A DNA stretch of 64,000 nt, taken from the NCBI GenBank assembly GCA_030749235.1, contig JASMKM010000007.1, positions 1 to 64,000 of the forward strand, given 5' to 3'. The DNA is from Planctomycetota bacterium. Its GTDB lineage: Bacteria; Planctomycetota; UBA1135. Within the stretch, counting starts at the first letter, position 1; each line of letters opens with the position of its first letter. The notes under the pieces were generated by a model. That model had not been told where the DNA came from and made no database searches. It was given only the letters and a program-made list of their open reading frames with translations. Position numbers and translations under genes: made by a program. Of the stretch, positions 19,357-28,231 are shown piece after piece.

Positions 19357-20502
19357 ATGGCACCGGAAATCCAGTTCGACGATCTCATCGAGCGACTCCA
19401 TGAGGACAGCTTCGATTCTTCGGCACCCGCGCTGATTGAACAGCTCAACGCGGCAGGCACCCACGTATTATTCGATTTTGAGCGCCTCGAGCCGCAAGCT
19501 CCTGTCAAAGATAGGTTTAGCTCGTTTCGCGACGAGGTAGCCCGGATTCCGACGATGGATCGCGTCAGCGAGTTGCAATTCGCGATGGGCCTGGAGTTGT
19601 TGTGGATGCGCCTTCAAGACGCTCGCAAGCGCGCTGGCTTCAGCCAAGAAGAGGTGGAACGCTACCCAGACATCAATGACACCAAATGCCTAAACTGCGG
19701 TCCGAGTGATCAGTTGAGTTGCTTCGGGTGTTCGCCGGCCACCTGCGACGTGCGCACCCGCGAGGAGCTGCGCGACCGCACCCATGATTTGATTGCCGCC
19801 CGCAACGAGATGGTCGAGCGCCACATGCATGTGGTCTTTCACCTGCTCGAGAAGTACCGCCACGTTTCAATTCCCAACGAGGATTTGGTCCAAGAGGCCA
19901 ATGAGTCGCTGTTTCGTGCAGTCGAGGGATTCGATTTCCGTCGTGGCTTCCGCTTCAAAACCTACGGCGCTTACTGGATTAACCAGGCCTTCTTGAATGC
20001 AATCTACAACCAGAGCCGCACCGTGCGCGTGCCGGCCTACATCCAGAAAGCCATGAAGAAGATTTCGCGTGTGATCGGCGATGTCGATGGTGGTGTGCAT
20101 AACATTGATGCGATCGCTGAGAAGGCTGGCGTGGACCGCAAGCTGGTCCTCTCCGCCATGGGGCGCAATCGCTTCACCTTGTCTCTGAATAAGGTGGTAG
20201 ACCAGAATGAAGGCAGTGCGATGGTCGAGATTATCGCCGGTCGCGACGAGGCCGAGAGCCCCGAGTTGGGCGAGAACTCAGCCATGACCAGCTACCTGGA
20301 GCATGCGGTCAAACGCCTCAGCGAGCGCGAGCAGGAAGTGATGCGCATGCGCTTCGGGCTGGGTGGCGTCGGCATCAAGACTTTGTCGGAAGTTGGCAGC
20401 AGCCTCGGCATCTCGTTGGAGCGTGTGCGGCAGATTCAACGAGCGGCGCTGGACAAGATTCGCGGTGGCGACTTCGGCGGTAAGCTGGAGCAGTTCGCAT
20501 AA
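19357..20502 (+). CDS. RNA polymerase sigma-70 family factor with cysteine-rich insert
   Basis: NEDLVQEANESLFRAVEGFDFRRGFRFKTYGAYWINQAFLNAI (region 2); LSEREQEVMRMRFGL...TLSEVGSSLGISLERVRQIQRAALDKIR (region 4); CLNCGPSDQLSCFGCSPATC insert. Confidence 0.95.
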   Translation: MAPEIQFDDLIERLHEDSFDSSAPALIEQLNAAGTHVLFDFERLEPQAPVKDRFSSFRDEVARIPTMDRVSELQFAMGLELLWMRLQDARKRAGFSQEEVERYPDINDTKCLNCGPSDQLSCFGCSPATCDVRTREELRDRTHDLIAARNEMVERHMHVVFHLLEKYRHVSIPNEDLVQEANESLFRAVEGFDFRRGFRFKTYGAYWINQAFLNAIYNQSRTVRVPAYIQKAMKKISRVIGDVDGGVHNIDAIAEKAGVDRKLVLSAMGRNRFTLSLNKVVDQNEGSAMVEIIAGRDEAESPELGENSAMTSYLEHAVKRLSEREQEVMRMRFGLGGVGIKTLSEVGSSLGISLERVRQIQRAALDKIRGGDFGGKLEQFA

Positions 20503-20674
20503 CACGGCCCCGGGAGCCTAGAGGGAGCCATACTTCTGCGTGTATCCCGGAATGCTTACTCCGCCCTCTAACGACCCAGACCCAAAGTCGCCGGCATCTA
20601 CCACTTGCGTGGTTGGATTGGTCGGCCAGCCTGTTCACGTCGGTCCCCTCCAAAGCAGCGGAGATCAAGCAACC

Positions 20675-21262
20675 ATGATCCTGCTCATCGATAACTACGA
20701 TTCCTTCACCTACAACCTGTATCAGTCCTTAGCGACTTCCGGTGCACAGGTCGAAGTGGTGCGCAACGACGCGATCGATGTTGCCACCGTGCTTGCCAAG
20801 CAGCCGCATGGTGTTGTCCTGAGCCCTGGTCCGGGGCGACCCGAAGGCGCAGGTATCTGCCTGGAACTCCTGGAGGCCTTGCCTACGGACATGCCTCTGC
20901 TTGGCGTGTGCCTAGGCCATCAAGCCATGGTCGGGCATTTTGGCGGCAGCCTAGAGGTGGATCCTGTACCGACCCATGGCAAGGCCTCGATGGTGCATTA
21001 CAAGGAGGGTTGCCACCTTTACGAAGGCTTGCCCAATCCATTTCCGGCCGGGCGTTATCACTCCTTGCGCGCCAAGCGCGCCGACCTGCCGAACCAGTTG
21101 CAATTGACCGCCTGGACCGAGGAAGGGCTGGTGATGGGGGTGCAACATCGTGATCGCCCATGGCATGGAATGCAGTTCCATCCGGAATCGATCCTCACCC
21201 CGCAAGGCGACCACATACTGCAGAAGTTCCTGCAACAAGCCAGCGAGGGCGGCGTCCGCTGA
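20675..21262 (+). CDS. anthranilate/aminodeoxychorismate synthase glutamine amidotransferase subunit (TrpG/PabA)
   Basis: MILLIDNYDSFTYNLYQSL; VLSPGPGRPEGAG; LLGVCLGHQAM; HGMQFHPESILT. Confidence 0.95.
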   Translation: MILLIDNYDSFTYNLYQSLATSGAQVEVVRNDAIDVATVLAKQPHGVVLSPGPGRPEGAGICLELLEALPTDMPLLGVCLGHQAMVGHFGGSLEVDPVPTHGKASMVHYKEGCHLYEGLPNPFPAGRYHSLRAKRADLPNQLQLTAWTEEGLVMGVQHRDRPWHGMQFHPESILTPQGDHILQKFLQQASEGGVR

Positions 21263-21353
21263 TGTTCTTGCAGGATGCACCTGAGGTCGGGATTAACAAA
21301 ATGTTCGGCAATATTGCCGAATTGATTTCACAGGGTGTCGGCCTAGGCAAAGC

Positions 21354-21359
21354 TATAAT
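21354..21359 (+). promoter_or_regulatory. putative -10 element (TATAAT) upstream of lipA
   Basis: GCTATAATCTCCCC, about 17 nt before the lipA TTG start; no convincing -35. Confidence 0.35.
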
Positions 21360-21376
21360 CTCCCCTTCAAGCTTTC

Positions 21377-22270
21377 TTGAATGCTGCTGTGAAAGAACCA
21401 AAACCCTCTTGGCTAAAGATGAAGCTGCCCACTGGGCCAGTGGTTGCGAAATTGCGCAAATCTTTACGTGAAAGGAGTTTGTACACGGTTTGCGAAGAGG
21501 CTCGCTGCCCCAACCAAGGCGAATGCTGGTCCGATGGCACGGCTACGGTCATGTTGCTTGGCGATACCTGCACACGCGGCTGTCGTTTCTGTGCGGTCAA
21601 GACCGGGAATCCTCAAGGGTGGTTGGATCCGGAAGAGCCAGCCAAGGTCGCTGCTGGCGCTGAGATCCCTGGTTTGCGTTATATCGTGCTGACCAGCGTG
21701 GACCGCGATGATCTGCCGGACTATGGAGCTGGCCACTACGCTGCCACCATCGCTGCGCTGAAGGCTAAGCGTCCGGATCTACTGGTCGAGGCCCTAACTC
21801 CTGATTTCCAAGGCCGAGTCGACTGCGTCCAGGCCATCTGTGATGCCGGGCTGGATGTCTTCGCCCACAACATCGAGACCGTTGAGCGTCTACACCGCCG
21901 GGTGCGCGATGTGCGCGCCACCTACAGCCAAACCTTGGATGTGTTGCGCGCGGCCAAGCGTTACCGGCCGGAAGTGGTCACGAAGTCGTCGATCATGTTG
22001 GGCCTCGGCGAGGCCGATGCCGAAATCCGCCAGACCATGGTGGACTTGCGCGAGGCAGGGGTGGAAATCCTCACCCTCGGGCAATACCTACAACCCACGA
22101 AGCGGCATATCGCTGTGGAAGAGTTCGTGACTCCGGAGAAGTTCGATGAGTGGAAGCAGGTCGCCGAGCAGGAGCTTGGCTTTGCCTACTGCGCTTCGGG
22201 CCCGTTGGTGCGCTCCTCCTATAAGGCAGCCGAGAACTTCGTGATGAGTCGCCAAGCACTACATGTCTGA
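21377..22270 (+). CDS. lipA: lipoyl synthase
   Basis: [29 protein letters not shown] radical [31 protein letters not shown]; exact start uncertain (TTG 21377 in the ORF track). Confidence 0.97.
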   Translation: MNAAVKEPKPSWLKMKLPTGPVVAKLRKSLRERSLYTVCEEARCPNQGECWSDGTATVMLLGDTCTRGCRFCAVKTGNPQGWLDPEEPAKVAAGAEIPGLRYIVLTSVDRDDLPDYGAGHYAATIAALKAKRPDLLVEALTPDFQGRVDCVQAICDAGLDVFAHNIETVERLHRRVRDVRATYSQTLDVLRAAKRYRPEVVTKSSIMLGLGEADAEIRQTMVDLREAGVEILTLGQYLQPTKRHIAVEEFVTPEKFDEWKQVAEQELGFAYCASGPLVRSSYKAAENFVMSRQALHV

Positions 22271-23378
22271 ACTCCTCCAGATTCTCGATGAGACCGGTAA
22301 GAAGGTCGGCAAGGCACCGCGCGTGAAGCGCGAGGTCCTGCTGCAGATTTACCGCGCCATCGTCCAGACCCGGGCCTTCGATGACCGCTGCATGAAGTTG
22401 CAACGGACTGGGCGCATCGGGTTCTCTGTGCCGAACCTCGGCATCGAGGCCGTCTCCGCCGGTGCCGCAGCGGCCATGGACCCGATCCGCGATTGGTTCG
22501 CGCCCTACTATCGGGATTTTGCGATGTTGTTCTACCACGACGTCAGCGCCGAAAAGATGTTCGATAACATGTTCGGCAACTGTGAGGACAATGCCGTCGG
22601 CCGTCAGATGCCGGTGCACTTCACTTTCACCGAGCCAGCCAAGTTTTTCTCGATCTCGTCGCCCCTCGGCACGCAGATTCCGCAGGCCGTCGGCATGGCG
22701 ATGGCCATGAAGAACCGCGGCGAGGATAGTGCTGTCATCACCACCTTCGGCGATGGCACCACCAGCTCTAGCGGCTTCCACTCTGGCCTGAACTTCGCCG
22801 GCGTCTACAAGGCACCGATCGTGTTCCTATGCCAGAACAACCAGTTCGCCATCAGCTGCCATAGCGATATGCAGACCGCATCGGAATCCTATGCGATCAA
22901 GGCCAGGGCCTATGGCATGCCTGGCGTGCGCGTCGACGGCAACGATGCGCTTGCGGTCTACAAGGCGGTTTCTGACGCCGCTAAGCGCGCCCGCGAAGGC
23001 AAGGGGCCAACCCTGATCGAGGCTTATACCTTTCGCATGGGCGGCCATTCCACATCCGATGATCCGAGTCGTTACGTCGATGCGGGGTTGATCGCGAAGT
23101 GGCAGAAACGCGATCCGCTGCTACGCCTGCGCAACTGGTTAATCGGCGAGGGCCACCTCACTGAGGAACGCGCCGATGAAATCGCCAACGAGGTCGCCGA
23201 GGAGATTAAGCAAGCCGCCGATGCGGCACAGGCCAAGTCACGCCCAGTGCTTGGCACCATCTTCACCGATGTCTTCGAGAAGATGCCATCCCACCTTGAA
23301 GCCCAGATGGAGGGCTGCATCAAACACCACGCCGAGCGAGACGAGGCTGTCGACGAGAAAGGAGAATTCCCACTGTGA
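22263..23378 (+). CDS. 2-oxoacid (pyruvate/branched-chain) dehydrogenase E1 component alpha subunit, copy 1
   Basis: [40 protein letters not shown] ThDP motif; [17 protein letters not shown]; overlaps downstream E1 beta. Confidence 0.93.
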   Translation: MSELLQILDETGKKVGKAPRVKREVLLQIYRAIVQTRAFDDRCMKLQRTGRIGFSVPNLGIEAVSAGAAAAMDPIRDWFAPYYRDFAMLFYHDVSAEKMFDNMFGNCEDNAVGRQMPVHFTFTEPAKFFSISSPLGTQIPQAVGMAMAMKNRGEDSAVITTFGDGTTSSSGFHSGLNFAGVYKAPIVFLCQNNQFAISCHSDMQTASESYAIKARAYGMPGVRVDGNDALAVYKAVSDAAKRAREGKGPTLIEAYTFRMGGHSTSDDPSRYVDAGLIAKWQKRDPLLRLRNWLIGEGHLTEERADEIANEVAEEIKQAADAAQAKSRPVLGTIFTDVFEKMPSHLEAQMEGCIKHHAERDEAVDEKGEFPL

Positions 23379-24352
23379 CCGAACTCACATTAGTACAAGC
23401 TGTCAATGACGGACTGCGCTCGATCATGAAGGAAGATGATTCCGTGCTTGTGATGGGCGAGGACGTAGGGCCGAAAGGCGGCGTGTTCCTGGCGACCGAG
23501 AAGCTCACCGCGGAGTTCGGTGAGGAGCGTTGCTTCGACACCCCATTGAGCGAGGACGGCATCGTCGGTGTCGGCGTCGGCATGGCGATGAACGGCATGA
23601 AGCCGGTTTGTGAGATCCAGTTCCAGGATTTCATCTTCCCGGCCTTCGACCAGATCGTCTCCGAGGCCGCCAAGATCCGTTACCGTTCCGGTGGTCAGTA
23701 CACCGTGCCGATGGTGATTCGCACGCCTTATGGCGGTGGCATCAAGGGTGGTCTGTATCACTCGCAGTCAGGCGAGGCGTACTTCGCTCACACACCCGGC
23801 CTCAAGGTCGTAATCCCGAGTACACCATACGACGCCAAGGGTCTTCTAATCGCATCGATCAACGATCCCGATCCGGTGTTGTTTATGGAGCCGAAGGCCC
23901 TGTACCGTGCATTCCGCGAGGACGTGCCCGATGGCGTCTACGAGGTGGAACTGTCGAAGACGCGCAACGTGACCGAAGGCGGTGATGTGGCGGTGTTCTG
24001 CTACGGCGCGATGGTCCCAGTGTGTGCCGATGCTGCCAAGCGCATTAAGGACTCGCGCAACAAGGATGTGCGCGTGGTCGACCTGCGCACATTGATGCCA
24101 CTCGACGAAGAGTCGGTGCTGCAGGCCGCGCGCGATTGCGGTCGCGTGGTAATCGTTCATGAGGCACCGCGATTCTGCGGTTACGGTGCCGAGCTCTCGG
24201 CCTTGATTGCCGAGCGTGCGATCGAATCCATCGAGGCGCCAATCAAACGCGTCGCTGGTTTCGATACCCCATTCCCAAATACCCTCGAGAATTACTACAT
24301 GCCTGATGCGCGTCGTGTTCTTGATGCAATCGAAGAAGTACTGGACTTCTAA
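23375..24352 (+). CDS. 2-oxoacid dehydrogenase E1 component beta subunit
   Basis: VLVMGEDVGPKGGVFLATEKL; FDTPLSEDGIVGVGVGMAMNGMKPVCEIQF; GTG start. Confidence 0.95.
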   Translation: MTELTLVQAVNDGLRSIMKEDDSVLVMGEDVGPKGGVFLATEKLTAEFGEERCFDTPLSEDGIVGVGVGMAMNGMKPVCEIQFQDFIFPAFDQIVSEAAKIRYRSGGQYTVPMVIRTPYGGGIKGGLYHSQSGEAYFAHTPGLKVVIPSTPYDAKGLLIASINDPDPVLFMEPKALYRAFREDVPDGVYEVELSKTRNVTEGGDVAVFCYGAMVPVCADAAKRIKDSRNKDVRVVDLRTLMPLDEESVLQAARDCGRVVIVHEAPRFCGYGAELSALIAERAIESIEAPIKRVAGFDTPFPNTLENYYMPDARRVLDAIEEVLDF

Positions 24353-24365
24353 TCAACGGTAAAAA

Positions 24366-26015
24366 ATGACTACTCTCGAATTTCCGCTTCCCGACATTGG
24401 GGAAGGTGTTCACGAAGGTGAAATCGTTCGTTGGATCGTCGCTGAAGGTGCATCGGTCTCCGAAGACGAGCCGGTCGTCGAAGTGATGACCGACAAAGCC
24501 ACCGTTGAAATACCTGCTCCCGCTTCCGGCGTTGTGATTAGCCATCGTTTTGCCGAGGGCGACGTCGCCACCGTCGGCGATGTGATCTTCGCAATCGACC
24601 AAAGTGGTGGTGGCACGGCTGCAGCTGCCCCTGCTGCCGAAGCCCCTGCTGCCGAAGCCCCCGCTCCAGGCCCCGTTGAAGCCCCTCCGGTGGAGGCACC
24701 CGGCGCTGCTCCTGCTGGTGGCGGCAGCTTGTTTGAGTTCCCACTGCCGGACATCGGTGAAGGTGTCCACGAAGGTGAGATCGTGCGTTGGATCGTTGCA
24801 GAAGGCGCGACAGTCGCAGAGGATGAGCCAGTCGTCGAAGTGATGACCGACAAGGCCACCGTCGAGATTCCAGCCCCCGTCGCCGGTGTGCTGCAATCGA
24901 CTTTGGTCGCCGAAGGAGAAGTCGCCACCGTCGGCGACGTGATCTTTGTGATTGCACTAGGTGATGGTGGAGGTGTTGCTGCACCCGCAGCTGCTCCAGC
25001 CCCAGCCGCTGCCGCGCCCGTCGCTGCCGCGCCGGCACCTGCTGCACCCGCCGCTGCTCCGGCAGCAACCATCCCTGCCGATCCGAACCGCAAGGTCCTG
25101 GCCGCACCAGCTACGCGTCGCTTGGCGCGTGAGATGGGTGTAGACCTGACCACCGTGATCGGTTCCGGTCCCAAAGGTCGGGTCAAGCCAGAGGATGTAC
25201 GCGCCGCCGCTGCAGCTCCAGCGGCTCCAGTCGCCGCACCATCGGTCGCCGCACCACCTACAACCCCGGCTGCTCCGGCCTCGCAATCACTGCCGAACTT
25301 CCCACAGGTCGTTGGTGCACGCGAAACCGAAGAGATTCCATTCCGTGGCATCCGTCGGAAGACCGCGGAAGCCATGTCGCGATCTAAGTTCACTGCAACG
25401 CACTTCTCGTTGATCGAGGAAGTGGATTGCACCGAGATGGTCTCGGCACGTGGGCGTGCCAAGGAGATTGGTGCCCGTCACGGCATCAAGGTCACCTACA
25501 TGGGTTACATCATGAAGGCCACAGCGCTGGCCTTGATGGAGTTCCCGCAGCTCAACTCTGAGCTAGACGAGGAACGCGGTGTGATTGTCCAGAAGCAGTA
25601 CGTAAACCTCGGCATCGCCGTCGACACACCGAACGGCCTAGTCGTGCCGGTGGTGCATGACGCCCACTTGAAGAGCATCTTGCAGTTGTCCGCCGACCTC
25701 ATGGACATCGCCGGTCGCGCGCGTGAAGGCAAGCTCAAGCCAACCGACTTTGCTGACAGCACCTTCAGCATCACCAACGCCGGCAACATCGGCGGCACGC
25801 TCGCTACTCCGATCATCAACTTCCCGGAAGTCGCGATTATGGGTGTGCATTCGATGCGCAAGATGCCGCGCTGTAAAGGCGACGACATCGTAGCTGCGCA
25901 GGTTATGAACCTGTCGATTAGCATCGACCACCGCATCGTCGATGGCGCCGATGGCGCACGATTCATGGTGCGCGTCCGTGAGTTGCTCGAGGACCCGAGT
26001 CTGATGCTGTTGTAG
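24366..26015 (+). CDS. dihydrolipoamide acyltransferase E2 with two tandem lipoyl domains
   Basis: Two EVMTDKATVEIPAP lipoylation motifs; peripheral subunit-binding domain APATRRLAREMGVDLTTVIGSGPKGRVKPEDV; catalytic SISIDHRIVDGADGARF. Confidence 0.96.
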   Translation: MTTLEFPLPDIGEGVHEGEIVRWIVAEGASVSEDEPVVEVMTDKATVEIPAPASGVVISHRFAEGDVATVGDVIFAIDQSGGGTAAAAPAAEAPAAEAPAPGPVEAPPVEAPGAAPAGGGSLFEFPLPDIGEGVHEGEIVRWIVAEGATVAEDEPVVEVMTDKATVEIPAPVAGVLQSTLVAEGEVATVGDVIFVIALGDGGGVAAPAAAPAPAAAAPVAAAPAPAAPAAAPAATIPADPNRKVLAAPATRRLAREMGVDLTTVIGSGPKGRVKPEDVRAAAAAPAAPVAAPSVAAPPTTPAAPASQSLPNFPQVVGARETEEIPFRGIRRKTAEAMSRSKFTATHFSLIEEVDCTEMVSARGRAKEIGARHGIKVTYMGYIMKATALALMEFPQLNSELDEERGVIVQKQYVNLGIAVDTPNGLVVPVVHDAHLKSILQLSADLMDIAGRAREGKLKPTDFADSTFSITNAGNIGGTLATPIINFPEVAIMGVHSMRKMPRCKGDDIVAAQVMNLSISIDHRIVDGADGARFMVRVRELLEDPSLMLL

Positions 26016-26019
26016 GGCA

Positions 26020-27159
26020 ATGCGCGTCGTTGAACCCAAAGGCGTCACTGTTCGCAAGGCCATGCGAGAAGACGGCACCGCACTCTTGAAGGCGTTTAAG
26101 GGTGTGGAGCCGGACAGCAATGATTTGCTGGCGATCCATCGCGCGATGTTAACCACGCGCTTAATGGATGAACGCATGATGAAGCTGCAGCGCCAAGGGC
26201 GTGTCGGTTTTGTGGGTTCCTCGATGGGGCAGGAGGGCGCAATCCACGCGTCAGCACAGGTTTTCGGCGCGAGCGACTGGATCTTTTCGGCACTGCGTGA
26301 AGGTGGAGTCACCTTGCAACGTGGCATGTCGATGAATGATTACGTGGCGCATATGTTCGGCAACGCCGAAGACACCGCCAAAGGTCGGCAAATGCCGAAC
26401 CACTTCCAGTGCAAGGAAGCGAACTTCCCGAGTTGGTCGAGCGTGTTGGGCACACAGATGCCGCACGCCGTCGGTGTGGCCATGGCCATGCAGCGACGCG
26501 GTGAGAAAAACGTGGTCGCCGCCTATACCGGTGATGGTGCCACCAGCACCAGCGGTTTCCATTCGGCGATGAACTTCGCCGGGGTCTACAAGGCACCGGT
26601 GGTTTTCCTGGTAATCGATAATGGCTGGGCGATCTCCTTGCCGAGCGCCAAGCAGACCGCCTCGAAGTCCTACGCCGATAAGGCCGTGGCTTATGGCATG
26701 CCAGGTTTCAATGTCGACGGAATGGATGTGTTCGCGGTCTTTGATGCGGTGGAGGAGGCTCGACAGCGCGCCTTGGCCGGTGAAGGTCCAAGCTTGTTGA
26801 ACTTGCGTTGTTACCGCCAAGGAGGTCACTCCAGTTCGGATGACCCTACGCGTTACCGCAACGAGGAAGAAGTTGAGTACTGGGCCAAGCGCGATCCGCT
26901 CGCACGCTTCGAGAACTACCTGTTCAAGCATGACCTGCTGAAAGATGCCGCGCTCGAGCAGATGAACCATACGCTGACCGAGCAGATCAAGGATGCAGTC
27001 GATCACGCCGAGACCGTCGGCCCGCCGCCGCTGGAGTCCTTGGTAGAGGATGTCTACGATTCACCGCCGCACCACCTGCGCAGACAAGTCGCGGATGCGC
27101 TACGCATCGTTGCCGAAAAGGGCGATGTTGACCGCTTGGTCGGCAAGTTTCCACTGTAA
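26020..27159 (+). CDS. 2-oxoacid dehydrogenase E1 component alpha subunit, copy 2
   Basis: [38 protein letters not shown] ThDP motif; LREGGVTLQRGMSMNDYVAHMFGN; RQGGHSSSDDPTRY. Confidence 0.93.
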   Translation: MRVVEPKGVTVRKAMREDGTALLKAFKGVEPDSNDLLAIHRAMLTTRLMDERMMKLQRQGRVGFVGSSMGQEGAIHASAQVFGASDWIFSALREGGVTLQRGMSMNDYVAHMFGNAEDTAKGRQMPNHFQCKEANFPSWSSVLGTQMPHAVGVAMAMQRRGEKNVVAAYTGDGATSTSGFHSAMNFAGVYKAPVVFLVIDNGWAISLPSAKQTASKSYADKAVAYGMPGFNVDGMDVFAVFDAVEEARQRALAGEGPSLLNLRCYRQGGHSSSDDPTRYRNEEEVEYWAKRDPLARFENYLFKHDLLKDAALEQMNHTLTEQIKDAVDHAETVGPPPLESLVEDVYDSPPHHLRRQVADALRIVAEKGDVDRLVGKFPL

Positions 27160-27580
27160 CGGTTGTCAGTGGTTGGCGTGCCTTTGGAAGCCACGCCTTG
27201 GAGCGCCGGGAATAGGGCGAAGCCCATGCGGATATCGAGCTTCGCACAAAAAAAACAAGCATTAAGGTATGTATTCTTGGAAAAATAAGGACAGTCCCTA
27301 TGCCGTAATCCTTGTCGCACCGGCAGTCCGGCATGGGCCATAGAGGCCCCAAACTGATTCAGGTTCAAGCCAGCTCCAAGATGAAATACAGCACCCAAAA
27401 ACGGCAAAGTGATGCCGTCGGCGAGGGAAAATAATAAACCCGAATCAGGGGTAGAAATTTTCACCTCCGGCTCGGAACTAGGCTTCCCTGAAGGCGACCG
27501 CATCGCTATCCTGTGCGCCACAAATGGGGAAGGTGGAACCCAAATTCCCACACCCCAGGAAGATCTCCCGCTTCCTCACA

Positions 27581-28231
27581 ATGAGTGACTACCATTTTCC
27601 CAGGTGGACGGACCGTGTTCGTCCAATCATGGGGTACGCTGCAATCATTGTCCCCATCTACTTGGTGGGGCTTATGACTTACGCATTTTCGGCCGACAAC
27701 CTCAACCGAGGTTACGCGCCGGAGCAGCCAATCCCCTTTAGTCATGCCCTTCACGCCGGTGAGCTTGGTGTGGATTGTCGCTATTGCCATAACACCGTCG
27801 AGACCGGTGCGATGGCGGCGCTGCCACCGACCTCCACCTGCATGAACTGCCACGAGCGCGTGCGCCCGGAGAGCCCCTTGCTGGCCCCGTTGCGCGAGAG
27901 CGCGGAGACTGGCGACCCAGTCGAATGGGTGCGTGTACATGACCTTCCTGAGTACGTCTACTTCAACCACAGCGCTCACTTGAGTGCTGGTGTCGGTTGC
28001 GTGGAGTGCCACGGCCGTGTTGATCAGATGGACGTGGTTCGCCAGGAAGAAAACCTCTCGATGGGGTGGTGCCTCGAATGCCACCGCGATCCGGCTCCGC
28101 GCCTACGTCCTACCGATCACATCACTGATCTCGGCTGGAACCCCACCGAGAACCGCGAAGTCCTCGGTCAGCGCATCATGGCCGAGAAGAACATCCACCC
28201 ACGTGAGGATTGCTCCACCTGTCACCGATGA
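27581..28231 (+). CDS. actA: alternative complex III pentahaem cytochrome c subunit ActA
   Basis: Five CxxCH motifs (CRYCH, CMNCH, CVECH, CLECH, CSTCH), N-terminal TM; followed by ActB-F-like genes. Confidence 0.9.
   Translation: MSDYHFPRWTDRVRPIMGYAAIIVPIYLVGLMTYAFSADNLNRGYAPEQPIPFSHALHAGELGVDCRYCHNTVETGAMAALPPTSTCMNCHERVRPESPLLAPLRESAETGDPVEWVRVHDLPEYVYFNHSAHLSAGVGCVECHGRVDQMDVVRQEENLSMGWCLECHRDPAPRLRPTDHITDLGWNPTENREVLGQRIMAEKNIHPREDCSTCHR

Noticed and set aside
24410-25462. 350-aa minus-strand ORF opposite the E2 gene
   Set aside because: Low-complexity Ala/Gly/Thr translation mirrors the Ala/Pro-rich linkers of E2. It is an antisense artefact of high-GC codon bias.
26251-27006. 251-aa minus ORF opposite the second E1 alpha gene
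   Set aside because: Antisense to a gene with strong ThDP-enzyme motifs. Translation lacks recognisable features.
27054-27551. 165-aa minus ORF across the actA upstream gap
   Set aside because: Overlaps the E1 alpha gene end and the actA leader. No recognisable motif, so probably spurious.
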